Translations under genes and position numbers: made by a program
Source: Bacteroidales bacterium
GTDB taxonomy: Bacteria; Bacteroidota; Bacteroidia; Bacteroidales; UBA3663
DNA: 64,000 nucleotides
Assembly (NCBI GenBank): GCA_017548545.1
Contig: JAFYZW010000143.1
Location: 1-64,000 of the forward strand
Direction of reading: 5' to 3'
Notes under the pieces: generated by a model
The model's database searches: none
Told to the model about the DNA's origin: nothing
What the model saw: the letters and a program-made list of their open reading frames with translations, nothing else
Shown here: piece by piece, positions 50,265-60,950 of the stretch
How positions within the stretch are numbered: position 1 is the stretch's first letter
Layout: each line of letters starts with the position of its first letter

Positions 50265-52844
50265 CTAACGCGAACCGAGATCTTCGACGATCGAGCGAAG
50301 CTCCGAATCACTCGTGACGAGCACGGCACGAGCCTTCGAACCGCTGTAGGGTCCAACGATACCAGCTGCTTCCAGCTGATCCATGATACGGCCTGCCCTG
50401 TTGTATCCAATTTGGAACTTGCGCTGTATCATCGACGTCGATCCCTGGCCAGTGGCCACAACGAGCTCAGCACATTCATTGAACAACGGGTCGAGCTGAT
50501 GCAGATCCACCACCTCACCATTGCCATCAGGGGTATCGCCCTCCTGTATCCTGGGTTCGGGCAAGATGAGAGCCGTCGGATAACCCTGTTGTCCGGCAAT
50601 GAACCTGCAGATGCGATCCACCTCGGGAGTATCGACGTAGGCACATTGCACGCGTTCGGGAGCACGGCCTGTCGAGAACAGCAGGTCGCCACGTCCAATC
50701 AGGTTCTGTGCACCCGGCTGGTCCAGAATGATACCCGAATCGATGCCCGACGACACACGGAAGGCCATACGGGCGGGGAAGTTTGCCTTGATGATACCCG
50801 TGACGATCTTAGCCGAAGGACGTTGCGTGGCAATAATCATATGAATACCTACAGCACGAGCCTTTTGAGCAATACGTGCAATGGGAAGTTCCACCTCCTT
50901 GCCGGCTGTCATGATGAGGTCGCCATACTCGTCGATGATGGCAACGATATAGGGCAAGTAGCGGTGATTCGTGCCCTCACGACTACCAATCGGCGCCGAG
51001 ATGTGCTTGCGGGGATTCAGCTGACGATGGATGAACTTCTCGTTGTACTCCTTGATGTTGCGCACACCTGCATCCTCCACCAATGCATATCGGTCCTCCA
51101 TCTCCGCACAAAGCGACTTGAGGATATCCACGGTCTTCGTGACATCGGTGATGATGGGGTTCTCCTGATCGGGCAACTTTGCCAAATAGTGCTTCTCGAT
51201 GCGCTTGTAGATACTGAACTCCACCATCTTCGGATCAACGAGCACAATCTTGAGTTGTGAAGGATGCTTCTTGTAAAGCAACGAAGTGATGATGGCATTC
51301 AAGCCTACCGACTTACCCTGGCCAGTAGCACCAGCCACGAGGAGGTGAGGTGCCTTGGTGAGGTCAAAGGTGAACACCTCATTCATAATCGTCTTGCCAA
51401 GAGCGATTGGCAGTTCGTACTTCGATTCCTGGAAGGCGCGAGAAGAGATACAGTCGCGCATCGATACGGTCTGGGGATCATTGTTGGGCACCTCGATACC
51501 GATGGCCGACTTACCAGGAATCGGGGCAATGATACGGATACCCGACTTTGAGGCTATCGACATGGCTATCTCATCGCTCAGGTTCTTCACGCGGCTGATC
51601 TTGGTACCGCTCTCCAATACAATCTCGAAGAGCGTGATCGTTGGACCTACGGTAGCCGAGATCGACTGTATCTCGATGCCGTAGTCCGACAATGTCTGAC
51701 GAATCTTTTCCTTGTTTGCCGTCTGCTCATCCATGTCAATGGGCGAATGGCTCGGATAGGTTTTCAGCAAGTCGAAGGTCGGGAACTTGTAGTGGCTGAG
51801 GTCAGCTGTGGGGTCATAGTCGGTCAGGGGGAGGTCTTCGGTGGTTTCGGCGACGGGAACCTTCACCGTGTCAGTCTTTCCCGTCTTGACCACAAAAACC
51901 GGATCGTTCCCAGCCTTTTCGTCCGACTTGTCTTTGGTGTCGTCGTCTTTCTTCGTCGTTTTGGCAACCTCGTCCTCCAAAGATTCGACGGCAGGAATGA
52001 TTGTAATTGGCTCCTTCACATCGTCAGCCTCCTTACGCTCAGCCTCCATCTCATCAATCTGCTGTAAGCCCAGTTCCGCCTCCTCGGCGGAAATACGCTC
52101 AGCCTCCAGCTGCATCTGTCGTTCGGCCTCACGCGCAGCCTTCTCCTCGTTGCGCTTATCAATGCGGCCCTGTAGCCAAGGGATAAGGCCGAAGAGGGTA
52201 CGTGTCTTCTCGATCGTGCTGTCGAACATGAACGTGGCGATGATCAGTCCCGATGCGATAAGGAACAGCACCAGACCGGGCACGTGCAGGTTGGTCACAA
52301 GCAACTGTGTCAGCTCGTAGCCATGCTTGCCACCCAGATAGAGAAAGTTAGATTGCAGCTCCGTGCCGAACAGCGTGTCGAGAATGTAGCTCACGGCACT
52401 GAGCAGGAGCGAAAGCCAAATCACCATGAAGGCCGTTCGTACAAACGCCCCCAGAAGACGAGGCATAGGTCCCGACGAGATCAGTCCTCGTCCGAAGCGG
52501 AACAGCAGCCCGACGAAGAGTAGTACCGGTAGGCCGAGCCAGCGGTTCACACACCATTCCGAAGTAAAGGCGCCGAACGTGCCCACCCAGTTGTGGACAT
52601 CATTGTTCGGAAGGAATATCTCGTACCAACTCAAGTTTTCCAGTATCGCCTGGTCGTCTTTGCCGGTGACGATGAACGACAAGAATCCGATGCCCAGCAA
52701 CGCTGACAGCAACATGACTAGTAATCCGGCGGCGAACTGGGTCTGTTCGCCGCGTATGAAGGCCAAGAAACGCGATGGCTTCTTCGTACCTTTCCCCTTT
52801 GCATTTTTCTCCTTTGCAGCAGTAGTGTTCTTTTCTTTGCCCAT
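50265..52844 (-). CDS. ftsK: DNA translocase FtsK/SpoIIIE
   Basis: 859 residues from the ATG at 52844 (a TTG six codons upstream is less likely). Four N-terminal membrane segments (to about residue 200), an acidic and Lys-rich linker, then the motor: Walker A GATGQGKSVGLNAII, LKIVLVDPKMVEFSIY, YIVAIIDEYGDLIMTAGKEV, and the C-terminal gamma winged helix (DPLFNECAELVVATGQGSTS, QIGYNRAGRIMDQLEAAGI). It pumps chromosome DNA at the septum. 23 bp after trkH. Confidence 0.96.
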   Translation of the reverse strand: MGKEKNTTAAKEKNAKGKGTKKPSRFLAFIRGEQTQFAAGLLVMLLSALLGIGFLSFIVTGKDDQAILENLSWYEIFLPNNDVHNWVGTFGAFTSEWCVNRWLGLPVLLFVGLLFRFGRGLISSGPMPRLLGAFVRTAFMVIWLSLLLSAVSYILDTLFGTELQSNFLYLGGKHGYELTQLLVTNLHVPGLVLFLIASGLIIATFMFDSTIEKTRTLFGLIPWLQGRIDKRNEEKAAREAERQMQLEAERISAEEAELGLQQIDEMEAERKEADDVKEPITIIPAVESLEDEVAKTTKKDDDTKDKSDEKAGNDPVFVVKTGKTDTVKVPVAETTEDLPLTDYDPTADLSHYKFPTFDLLKTYPSHSPIDMDEQTANKEKIRQTLSDYGIEIQSISATVGPTITLFEIVLESGTKISRVKNLSDEIAMSIASKSGIRIIAPIPGKSAIGIEVPNNDPQTVSMRDCISSRAFQESKYELPIALGKTIMNEVFTFDLTKAPHLLVAGATGQGKSVGLNAIITSLLYKKHPSQLKIVLVDPKMVEFSIYKRIEKHYLAKLPDQENPIITDVTKTVDILKSLCAEMEDRYALVEDAGVRNIKEYNEKFIHRQLNPRKHISAPIGSREGTNHRYLPYIVAIIDEYGDLIMTAGKEVELPIARIAQKARAVGIHMIIATQRPSAKIVTGIIKANFPARMAFRVSSGIDSGIILDQPGAQNLIGRGDLLFSTGRAPERVQCAYVDTPEVDRICRFIAGQQGYPTALILPEPRIQEGDTPDGNGEVVDLHQLDPLFNECAELVVATGQGSTSMIQRKFQIGYNRAGRIMDQLEAAGIVGPYSGSKARAVLVTSDSELRSIVEDLGSR

Positions 52845-52867
52845 TCTATTTAATTTTTCCAAAACAT

Positions 52868-54379
52868 TTAATTTTTCCAGAACATTGGCGTAAATATCAC
52901 AATGACAGTAAATATCTCAAGACGGCCCACCAGCATCATGAAACCGAGGTACCATTTGGCAGCAGCCGGCAGCCATGCCCAGTTGAAGGCAGGTCCCGTG
53001 TCACCCAGGGCTGGTCCCGTGTTGCCCAATGCCGAAATGGCAGTGCCAATAGCCGTTTCGAAATTGAGGCCGAAACATTGCAGGATGAAAATCGACATGA
53101 CCAGCAGCATCAGGTAGATCGACAGCATGGCCAATATCTTGAAGACAGCGTCGTTCGAAAGTGCCTGCCCATTGAGGCGCACGTTGCTGTAGGAACGCGG
53201 CAACAGGGCATGCAGTATCTGGTTGCGTCCATTCTTGATCAACACCACAAAACGGACCACCTTCAGACCACCCGCCGTACTCGACGAGCATCCGCCCATA
53301 ACCATCATCAACAACGTAGGGAGCCAAAAGATCGAGCCCCACAAATTGTAGTCGAAGTACTCGGCCTGATAACCCGCACTCGAGATGATGGTCAGCGTAT
53401 GGAACAGCGAACTGCGCAACGTACACTCCAGCGAGCCGTCACCCAGCGTCGCCATGTCGTCGGCAGGAATCAGACCATGCAGCCGCGTAAGGTAATTGAG
53501 CAACATGAATAGTCCGGTGAATCCCACCACTGCACCTGCAAACCATCGCAGCTCCTCGTTCTTCCACATCAGACCCACATGTCCCTTCGTTAGCATGTAG
53601 AACAGGTTGAAGTTGACCGATGTCAGGAAAAGGAACACGATGCAGACATATTCAATATAGGCCGAATGGAAATGGCCGATGGAGTCGGAATACGTTGAAA
53701 AACCACCCGACGCCATGGTCGAGAACGAATGGCAGACTGCATCGAACCAATCCATATCCCCTATCCCATAAAGCACGGCACAAGCCACAGTCAGAACCAA
53801 GTAGATTCCCCACAGGCGACGTGCAGTCTCGTCAATCTTTGGTCGAAGCTTATCTACCGACAGTCCATTTGTCTCGGCACCGAACACCTGTGTGGCTCCC
53901 GCACCAATGAGTGGCAGCAAGGCCAAGCTGAAGACCACAATACCGAGGCCTCCCATCCACTGCATCAGATGACGCCAGAACATGATGCCATGCGGCTGAG
54001 CCTCTAGATCGGTGATGGTCGTGCAACCCGTCGTAGTGAATCCCGACATCGTTTCGAGGAATGCACTCGAGATGTCGTCACATGCGCCCGACAAGCGCAT
54101 CGGTATCATGCTGAGGAGGCAGAAGACGAACCACGCCAGCGAAACGACGAGGAACCCTTCACGAGTTGTGATCTTTGACGAATGTTCGCGGCTGCCAAAC
54201 CAGGCTCCAAAACCTACAACAGCGGTTATCACTGTGCCTAGCAGCAAAGTCCACCAGTCACTCTCGCCCGCCGTATAATGATAGTAGAGGGCTACCACGG
54301 TGCTCAAGCCCATGAAGCCTGCCTCCATGAGCAACAACACACCGAAGATGTAACGGATCAACCGCCAGTTGATTTTCAT
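52868..54379 (-). CDS. trkH: Trk potassium transporter, membrane subunit
   Basis: 503 residues with the four pore-loop repeats of TrkH: SGFTTTGCTT, ASGGFSTYSD, SSAGYQAEY, and SALGNTGPALG, plus MLVGRLEIFTVIVIFTP at the end. It imports potassium with the cytoplasmic TrkA protein encoded four bases upstream. Confidence 0.96.
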   Translation of the reverse strand: MKINWRLIRYIFGVLLLMEAGFMGLSTVVALYYHYTAGESDWWTLLLGTVITAVVGFGAWFGSREHSSKITTREGFLVVSLAWFVFCLLSMIPMRLSGACDDISSAFLETMSGFTTTGCTTITDLEAQPHGIMFWRHLMQWMGGLGIVVFSLALLPLIGAGATQVFGAETNGLSVDKLRPKIDETARRLWGIYLVLTVACAVLYGIGDMDWFDAVCHSFSTMASGGFSTYSDSIGHFHSAYIEYVCIVFLFLTSVNFNLFYMLTKGHVGLMWKNEELRWFAGAVVGFTGLFMLLNYLTRLHGLIPADDMATLGDGSLECTLRSSLFHTLTIISSAGYQAEYFDYNLWGSIFWLPTLLMMVMGGCSSSTAGGLKVVRFVVLIKNGRNQILHALLPRSYSNVRLNGQALSNDAVFKILAMLSIYLMLLVMSIFILQCFGLNFETAIGTAISALGNTGPALGDTGPAFNWAWLPAAAKWYLGFMMLVGRLEIFTVIVIFTPMFWKN

Positions 54380-54383
54380 TGTT

Positions 54384-55721
54384 CTACTTCACAAACAGCT
54401 CCTGCACAGCCTCGATTTTCTCATTTCGACAGATCACCACCACCTGGTCGCCAGGCTGGATATGTGTTTGGCCCGTGACAGTCTGTCCCTGTCCATTGCG
54501 CACCATGCCGCCTATGGTGATACCCTTGGGCAGACGCAACTCCATCACTGGCTTCAGGGTGATCGACGAGTTATTCTGAGCCGTAAGGTCCACCACCTCG
54601 GCATCGATCAGGCTGAAACACTTCGCATTCGTCTTGTCTGACTCCAGCAGAATCTGATAGATGGATGCTGCCGTAAGTGATTTCTTGTTGACCGTCGAAC
54701 CGATATTGAGGTTTTGGGCCATGTTAACCTGCTCCACATCGCTCACTTCGACGATGCTCTTCCCCACGCCCATCTTCTTGGCTGTCAGACAAGCCAGGAT
54801 ATTCGAATCGGAATCCGGACCGACGGCCACAAACGCATCGTGGACGTTGATGTTCAGGTCGTTCAGTGTCTCGATGTAGTTCTTCATCCCTCTCACCACC
54901 TTCACGTTGGGCAGCTTGTCCATCACATGATTGGCATTGTCAGCATCATCTTCGATAAAGACCACGTCATAGTGCTTTTTCAAATAATAACAGAGTTGTA
55001 TGCCCAGGCGATTGCCTCCAAGGATGATAATGCGGTGCAGGTCGCGCTCCTTCTTTCCGCAGGTAAAGCGCACCACGTCGGCCTTTTGAGGCAATGTGAC
55101 GAAATAAACCAGATCCTCGGCCTCGACGATGTCATTACCGTTAGGGATGATCAGATCCACGTCACGCCTGATGGCTGCCACGTGGAACGAGTCGTGATGC
55201 ATGCGTCCGATGTCCATGAGCTTCTTTCCCACAATGGGTGCTCCTTCGCGCACCTTCACAGCCAGCAGTAGCAGGCTGCCATCACAGAGTGAGATGCTCT
55301 GTCGCGCCCACGGACGAGCTATGGCATTGGCGATGAACTGTCCTCCCAGCATCTCGGGATAGACAAGGTCGCTGATGCCGATGCGCTTGTAGAAGTCCGC
55401 CGAGTCGGCCTTCTGTGTCTCGTAGTTGTCCACACGGGCCATCGTACGACGAGCACCCAGATTCGCGGCGAGGATGCACGAGTGGATGTTCGTGCTCTCA
55501 TCGGGCGTCACGGCAATGAACAGGTTACACTCGGGCACACCAGCTTCCTTCAGTGCATGGATGCTGGTGGGCTTGCCGACCATGGTCATCAGGTTCATGA
55601 ACGTCAGCTGAGCGATGCGGTTCATATCCGAATCCATCAGCACCACGTCATGATTCTCCTTCGCCAAGAGCTTGGCCAGATGTGTGCCTACTTCCTGGGC
55701 ACCGGCAATAACTATCTTCAT
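54384..55721 (-). CDS. trkA: Trk potassium transporter, NAD-binding subunit
   Basis: 445 residues with two RCK_N/RCK_C repeats. First Rossmann start MKIVIAGAQEVGTHLAKLLA (AGAQEVG in place of the usual GxGxxG), second RIIILGGNRLGIQLCYYLKK; FIEDDADNANHVMDKLPNVK. It gates TrkH by binding nucleotides in the cytoplasm. Co-transcribed with trkH (4-bp gap). Confidence 0.95.
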   Translation of the reverse strand: MKIVIAGAQEVGTHLAKLLAKENHDVVLMDSDMNRIAQLTFMNLMTMVGKPTSIHALKEAGVPECNLFIAVTPDESTNIHSCILAANLGARRTMARVDNYETQKADSADFYKRIGISDLVYPEMLGGQFIANAIARPWARQSISLCDGSLLLLAVKVREGAPIVGKKLMDIGRMHHDSFHVAAIRRDVDLIIPNGNDIVEAEDLVYFVTLPQKADVVRFTCGKKERDLHRIIILGGNRLGIQLCYYLKKHYDVVFIEDDADNANHVMDKLPNVKVVRGMKNYIETLNDLNINVHDAFVAVGPDSDSNILACLTAKKMGVGKSIVEVSDVEQVNMAQNLNIGSTVNKKSLTAASIYQILLESDKTNAKCFSLIDAEVVDLTAQNNSSITLKPVMELRLPKGITIGGMVRNGQGQTVTGQTHIQPGDQVVVICRNEKIEAVQELFVK

Positions 55722-55754
55722 TGCTCTAATCTCCGATTTCTCTGAATTCTCCGA

Positions 55755-57668
55755 TTAGTCCGAATCCTCCTCCAAAACCTTCGCGATGCTCGAGGCATCA
55801 ATTCCGCAAAGCCGATAGAGTTCACTCAACGAACCTTGTGTAATGAATTCGTCGGGTATTCCCAAGCAGCGGATCTTGCCTTCGTAACCCTGACGGTTGG
55901 CTTCCTCCAGAATGGCGCTGCCAAAACCGCCAGCCAATGCACCATCTTCGACGGTGATTACGCGCGTGTACTTATTAAATACTTGCGCGAGGAGTTCGGT
56001 GTCGAGTGGTTTACAGAACACCATATCATAATGGGCCACGTCCCTATCTACCCTATCGATGGCCTTGGCTACCTCGATGCCTATCGGGCCGAACGAGAGT
56101 ACAGCCGTTTCGCCATTGCCTTCGCGCAAACAATAGCCGCGACCTATCTCCACAGCCTCAAGGGCATTCTTCCAGTTCGGATTGCCATCAGCATCGTTGC
56201 CACCGATACTACCACGTCCGCGAGGATAACGAATCATGAACGGACCATCGGCCACATCCACAGCCGTTACCATCAGCTTGCGCAGCCAATGTTCATCAAT
56301 GGGCGAGCACACCGTCATGCCCGGTATGGCACGGAAATAGGGAATATCCAGCACGCCGTGATGTGTCGGTCCGTCCGAACCCACCAGTCCTGCCCTGTCG
56401 AGGCAGAACACCACGTGCAGATGCTGGAGCGACACGTCGTTCACCACCTGGTCGATGGCACGCTGCATGAAGGTCGAATAGATGTTGCAGAACGGCAACA
56501 TGCCCTCCTTGGCCAGTCCGCCGCTGAAGGTCACGGCATGTTCCTCGGCAATACCCACGTCGAACGTGCGGTCGGGGAATCGCTCCATCATATACGTCAT
56601 CGAGCAGCCCGTCGGCATGGCAGGTGTCACGCCCACAATTCGCTCGTTCTTCTCGGCCAGTTCCACCAGCGTCTTGCCGAAGACGTCCTGGAACTTCGAC
56701 GGCAGTCCCTCTGTATTCTCCTTGATGCGTTCGCCCGTGGCGGGGTCGAACTTGCCTGGGGCATGCCAGATGGTGGCCTGCTCCTCGGCCTGCTTGAAGC
56801 CCTTGCCCTTGATGGTGCACACGTGGAGCATCTTCGGTCCACCCAGATCCTTGATCTTGCGCAAAGTCTTGACGAGCGAAACCACGTCGTGGCCATTCAC
56901 AGGTCCGAAGTATCGGATGTCGAGACCCTCGAAGATGTTCTGTCGGCGCGAGAAAAGCGACTTCACGCTATTCGTAAAGCGTATCAGCGCGCGACGCAAA
57001 CTGTCGCTGATCAGACCATGGCGCTTCAGCGCGTTATATGCCTTGTATCGAAGCAGGTTATAGCGCTGGCTGGTAGTGATACGTGTCAGGTAGTGGTAGA
57101 GGGCTCCCACGTTCTGATCGATGGCCATCTGATTGTCGTTGAGCAGGATGAGCAGATCATTCGGATGCGAAGACGCATTGTTCAAGCCTTCGAAAGCCAT
57201 GCCTCCGCTGATCGAAGCATCACCGATCACAGCCACCACCTTACGCTTGTTGCCTTCCAGCTTCTTGGCCACAGCCATGCCCAGCGCAGCCGAGATGCTA
57301 TTCGAGGCATGTCCGGTCGAGAACGTGTCGTACTCGCTCTCCTTCGGTGAGGGGAAGCCGCTCAGTCCTCCCAACTGGCGCAGGGTATGGAACTTCTCGC
57401 GACGACCCGTCAATATCTTATGTGCGTAAGCCTGGTGACCCACGTCCCACACTAACCGGTCGTCGGGTGTGTCATACACATAGTGAAGCGCCACGATAAT
57501 CTCAATGGCACCCAAGCTCGATGCGAAGTGTCCCGGATGGACGCTCACCTGTTCGATGATGAACTGACGCAGAGCCTGGCAGACATCCGGCAACTGCTCA
57601 ATCGGCAATTGGCGCAAGTCGGCAGGACTATCAATCCCATCCAGTATGTTCTTATATTTCTCTTCCAA
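55755..57668 (-). CDS. dxs: 1-deoxy-D-xylulose-5-phosphate synthase
   Basis: 637 residues. TPP enzyme motifs: [60 protein letters not shown], and [38 protein letters not shown]. It makes DXP from pyruvate and glyceraldehyde 3-phosphate, entry to the MEP isoprenoid pathway. 33 bp before trkA in the transcript; the 51-bp gap to wbqC holds a CCTCTTAACC/CCTCAAA micro-repeat. Confidence 0.97.
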   Translation of the reverse strand: MEEKYKNILDGIDSPADLRQLPIEQLPDVCQALRQFIIEQVSVHPGHFASSLGAIEIIVALHYVYDTPDDRLVWDVGHQAYAHKILTGRREKFHTLRQLGGLSGFPSPKESEYDTFSTGHASNSISAALGMAVAKKLEGNKRKVVAVIGDASISGGMAFEGLNNASSHPNDLLILLNDNQMAIDQNVGALYHYLTRITTSQRYNLLRYKAYNALKRHGLISDSLRRALIRFTNSVKSLFSRRQNIFEGLDIRYFGPVNGHDVVSLVKTLRKIKDLGGPKMLHVCTIKGKGFKQAEEQATIWHAPGKFDPATGERIKENTEGLPSKFQDVFGKTLVELAEKNERIVGVTPAMPTGCSMTYMMERFPDRTFDVGIAEEHAVTFSGGLAKEGMLPFCNIYSTFMQRAIDQVVNDVSLQHLHVVFCLDRAGLVGSDGPTHHGVLDIPYFRAIPGMTVCSPIDEHWLRKLMVTAVDVADGPFMIRYPRGRGSIGGNDADGNPNWKNALEAVEIGRGYCLREGNGETAVLSFGPIGIEVAKAIDRVDRDVAHYDMVFCKPLDTELLAQVFNKYTRVITVEDGALAGGFGSAILEEANRQGYEGKIRCLGIPDEFITQGSLSELYRLCGIDASSIAKVLEEDSD

Positions 57669-57687
57669 AGTATATCTTATTTTCTTT

Positions 57688-57725
57688 ACCCCTCTTAACC
57701 TCTTAACCTCTCAAACACCTCAAAC
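57688..57725. repeat. Intergenic micro-repeat between wbqC and dxs
   Basis: Five imperfect copies of CTCTTAACC / CTCAAACAC / CTCAAACCT, the minus-strand form of the GAGGTTTGAGA family found inside purM and the symporter. Confidence 0.65.
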
Positions 57726-58373
57726 CTCTTGACACTTTGCCCCCCTCATCCTCTCCAGAATAAGTATGGCCTCGGGACCCATGTTGAATAGCAAATCCAG
57801 AATACTCACATCAGCCATAAACGCCTGCCGACCTTCAGCACCTGCCACCTGATAGTATTGCGGCACCTGCAAGTTTCCCAACGGCAGCGAAGGGGCATCG
57901 CTTCGAAAAGCACCATTCGATGCAACGCAATCGAGCGGTCCCATCCATTGTTCCGAATAGCGGACCTTGGGCGCGAAGCCAATTTCTTGGCAGATGTGTT
58001 GGCGCAACGCCTCATTCATTCCGAAAAGCGTGCCATCATGACCGTGGAGGAATGTCTCGCGGAGGTCGTCGATGTAGTACTCATAGAAAGGCGAATTGCC
58101 ATAGTACGTTGCCCACGAGTAGAGGTGTTGTCGCTGCCAGTCGCCGTGGCTGCTCAGGCGCACCTCGCGAATGGGCATCTTCAGCTTATTGCCCTTCTCG
58201 ACGTTCACCGAGAGCGTCTGTGGTCCTTGGTCAGTGGCTATCGTGCAGCGGGTACGGAGGGTTTGTTTCGTGTAGTGCTCGTTCGCCTCCAACACCACCT
58301 CGTCAGCCGCATAGAGTACGGCGTAATACGAAACGGGGGCCAGATAGGCCGTAGGTAGAACTATCGGCGACAT
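57720..58373 (-). CDS. WbqC-family protein
   Basis: 217 residues from the ATG at 58373, which overlaps the lepB stop codon by one base (TGATG). WbqC pattern: PTAYLAPVSYYAVLYAADEV, YTKQTLRTRCTIATDQGPQT, WATYYGNSPFYEYYIDDLRE. Family members are found in glycan and nucleotide-sugar loci but the reaction is not established. The position after lepB matches what I recall of other Bacteroidales. Confidence 0.86.
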   Translation of the reverse strand: MSPIVLPTAYLAPVSYYAVLYAADEVVLEANEHYTKQTLRTRCTIATDQGPQTLSVNVEKGNKLKMPIREVRLSSHGDWQRQHLYSWATYYGNSPFYEYYIDDLRETFLHGHDGTLFGMNEALRQHICQEIGFAPKVRYSEQWMGPLDCVASNGAFRSDAPSLPLGNLQVPQYYQVAGAEGRQAFMADVSILDLLFNMGPEAILILERMRGAKCQEV

Positions 58374-59854
58374 CAGAGTCCCTTCACTTTCTTGAACCAG
58401 CGGTCCTTGCGCCATTCGCCCGTCTCTTGGTTGATCGAGAACCATACAAAAAGCGGGGTGCCCACGATATGGTCTTCAGGCACGAAGCCCCAGTAGCGTG
58501 AGTCGAGCGAGTTGTCGCGGTTGTCGCCCATCATCCAGTAGTAGTCGTAGCCGAAGGTGAACTCCGTAGCCTCCTTGCCGTTCAGCTCATACTTGTCCTT
58601 GCCGAGGCGGATGAGCACGTTACCTTGGCCGTCGCCGGTGGCCTGATTGGGCTCGTAGGCCGTGATGCAGCGGCCGTAGAGCTTCACGTTCTCGTCGGTG
58701 AGCTTGATGGTCTTGCCCTTCTGAGGAATCCAGAGCGGTCCGAAGTTCGAACCCGTCCAATCCGACAGTTCATCCTGCGGATAAACCGAGCCGGGAGCCT
58801 CCTGATAAGGGCTGTCCTTGATCCACTCCACCTTGCCCGATTTCTCCAGTCGCTCCTTCGCCTCACTCGTCAAGTTCACAAGGTAGAGGGGAGCATAGCG
58901 TCCGGTAACGCTGTCGGGACTGATCTCGTAATAATGGTAGAACGAAGCATCCTGGATCGGTTGCACATCGGGGCCCACCGAGCCATTGCTACTGCCCTTG
59001 GTATAGATACCCATACGCTTCCACTCGCGTTCGGTGATGATGCCACCCTTCGTCAGCACCATATATCGATGCTGCAGGTACTGCGGGTCTTTCAGCTCCT
59101 TGCCGTCGATCAGCACCTTGCGGTCGATAATCTGCAGTGTCTCGCCCGGCATACCAATCAGGCGCTTCACGTAGTTCTCGCGGCGATCCACTGGGCGGGT
59201 GACGATTTCGCCAAAGGTCTTCTTGTCGCTCCACACCTTATCACGACCATAAAGCTGGCATAGGGTGTAGTAGTCAGGGTTCTCACAATTCACGCACACG
59301 GTGTCGCCATTCGGGTAATTGAACACCACAATGTCATAGCGCTCCATCTTCGTCAGTCCCGGCATGCGCCTGTAGTTCACCTGCGGATGGGTTATATAAC
59401 TCTTGCCCAAACGTGTCGAACCAATCGACACCGTATGCTGGAACAGGGGCAACGACAAGGGAGTCATCGGCACTCGAGGTCCGTAGTGGTATTTCGAAAC
59501 AAGCAGGTAGTCGCCCGCCATCATCGTCTTCTCGAGCGAGGTGGTAGGGATCTGGAAGTTCTGGAAGAAGAAGTTCTGCAGCACCCACACAGCCGCCAGG
59601 GCGAAGATAATGGCATCGACCCACGACATCGTGCTGCGCAGGAATCCGTTCTTGATGCTCTTGTACCAATCCCATTTGATAAACCTTGTCCAATACACAT
59701 CCACCACAAACGGGAGAACGAGGAAGGGCACGAACGAGTCCATCCACAGGGCAAAGAGTACAATCGCAATAATTCCGACCACCAGCCACACCTTGTCGCT
59801 CGTGGTCATCTTGCGGCTGAAGCCGCGTATTTCCTTATCTGAATTTTCAGTCAT
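58373..59854 (-). CDS. lepB: Signal peptidase I, Bacteroidota long form
   Basis: 493 residues, well above the usual 250-330. N-terminal membrane segments (KVWLVVGIIAIVLFALWMDS, SWVDAIIFALAAVWVLQNFF) precede the catalytic Ser motif QIPTTSLEKTMMAGDYLLVS, the general-base Lys in RRENYVKRLIGMPGETLQII, and YYWMMGDNRDNSLDSRYWGF. A large insert between the Lys region and box E accounts for the extra length. It removes signal peptides at the periplasmic face. 14 bp after dapB. Confidence 0.95.
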   Translation of the reverse strand: MTENSDKEIRGFSRKMTTSDKVWLVVGIIAIVLFALWMDSFVPFLVLPFVVDVYWTRFIKWDWYKSIKNGFLRSTMSWVDAIIFALAAVWVLQNFFFQNFQIPTTSLEKTMMAGDYLLVSKYHYGPRVPMTPLSLPLFQHTVSIGSTRLGKSYITHPQVNYRRMPGLTKMERYDIVVFNYPNGDTVCVNCENPDYYTLCQLYGRDKVWSDKKTFGEIVTRPVDRRENYVKRLIGMPGETLQIIDRKVLIDGKELKDPQYLQHRYMVLTKGGIITEREWKRMGIYTKGSSNGSVGPDVQPIQDASFYHYYEISPDSVTGRYAPLYLVNLTSEAKERLEKSGKVEWIKDSPYQEAPGSVYPQDELSDWTGSNFGPLWIPQKGKTIKLTDENVKLYGRCITAYEPNQATGDGQGNVLIRLGKDKYELNGKEATEFTFGYDYYWMMGDNRDNSLDSRYWGFVPEDHIVGTPLFVWFSINQETGEWRKDRWFKKVKGL

Positions 59855-59868
59855 TTATAGTTTCTTTA

Positions 59869-60663
59869 TCAAGAATTGAACTTCATCAGATCCTCCATCG
59901 TGAACACACCCTTCTTGCCATCGCCCATCCATTCGGCGGCAACCACAGCGCCCAGTGCGAAACCGCGACGCGACTTGGCCGAATGTGTCATCGTGATGGT
60001 ATCCACGTCGCTGTCGTAGGTCACCGTATGAATGCCAGGCACTTCACCGCGACGGAAGGCAATCACCTCCAGCTCGTCGTCGCGATGCGACTTGAAGTCC
60101 GTACCCACCTCGGCATTCCGTGCCACATCCACGCTTTGGTCCTCATGCTGCCAGATGGCTGCCGTCTCTTTCCACGTGCGCTTGCGATCGAGATTATCGG
60201 TGATGGCGCCGGCAATGGTGATGGCTGTGCCGCTCGGTGAATCGAGTTTATGGATGTGGTGAGTCTCGCTTAGGGTGACATCATACTGGGGATAACTGTT
60301 CATGATGCGGGCCACAAACTTCTGCATGGCCACGAAGACATTCACACCAATCGAGAAATTCGAAGCCCAGAAGAGCGAACCGTTCGACTTCTCCACCTCC
60401 TCTTTCACCTTCGGCAGTTCGTCATACCAACCCGTCGAGCCCACCACCACGGTGACACCCGCGTCAAGGCACTTGCGCACGTTGGCAAGGCACGTCTTCG
60501 GTGTAGTAAATTCGATAGCCAAATCGGCCGAGCGGAAAGCCTCGCTCTCAAAGTCCTCCTGATTGTTGATATCAATGGCGCAGACCACCTCGTGTCCACG
60601 TCCCTTCGCTATCTCTTCGATGATATGGCCCATCTTGCCATATCCTATCAATGCAATCTTCAT
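59869..60663 (-). CDS. dapB: 4-hydroxy-tetrahydrodipicolinate reductase
   Basis: 264 residues. NAD(P)-binding start MKIALIGYGKMGHIIEEIA, FTTPKTCLANVRKCLDAGVT, VVGSTGWYDELPKVKEEVEK, WASNFSIGVNVFV, and catalytic region ETHHIHKLDSPSGTAITIAG. Part of lysine/diaminopimelate synthesis for peptidoglycan. First gene of the long minus-strand cluster; a TATATTTG -7 box is at 60737-60744. Confidence 0.96.
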   Translation of the reverse strand: MKIALIGYGKMGHIIEEIAKGRGHEVVCAIDINNQEDFESEAFRSADLAIEFTTPKTCLANVRKCLDAGVTVVVGSTGWYDELPKVKEEVEKSNGSLFWASNFSIGVNVFVAMQKFVARIMNSYPQYDVTLSETHHIHKLDSPSGTAITIAGAITDNLDRKRTWKETAAIWQHEDQSVDVARNAEVGTDFKSHRDDELEVIAFRRGEVPGIHTVTYDSDVDTITMTHSAKSRRGFALGAVVAAEWMGDGKKGVFTMEDLMKFNS

Positions 60664-60736
60664 ATTGTATCTTTCTACGAACCAACAATTGTTATTTGAT
60701 AATTGTTAATTGTTATTTGATATCGTTATATCGGGG

Positions 60737-60744
60737 CAAATATA
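60737..60744 (-). promoter_or_regulatory. -7 promoter element for dapB and its cluster
   Basis: Minus-strand TATATTTG about 75 bp before the dapB start; the leader contains ATTGTTATTTGATA repeats. Confidence 0.55.
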
Positions 60745-60839
60745 CGCATTTTTTCTGACATTAAGCCTATAATTACCAAAAATTATTCTAATTTTGGTAT
60801 TTTTTACCCATTTTGCCGCCCTATATCAAAGAAAATATT

Positions 60840-60847
60840 TATATTTG
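60840..60847 (+). promoter_or_regulatory. -7 promoter element for the DUF2851 gene
   Basis: TATATTTG followed by CACGC. The roughly 95-nt leader holds three CTCATAACCTC-type micro-repeats (60909-60945). Confidence 0.55.
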
Positions 60848-60950
60848 CACGCTATAATTGACATCTTTTTATCATATATAGTCCTAAGGTCTTGAGTTTT
60901 CTTACCCCCTCATAACCTCATTATCCAATAACCTCATAACCTCTTTCGTC

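Noticed and set aside
52845..52862. TTG start giving six extra residues on FtsK
   Set aside because: The ATG at 52844 gives a normal FtsK N-terminus; the extension derives from an AT-rich repeat of AATTTTTCC.
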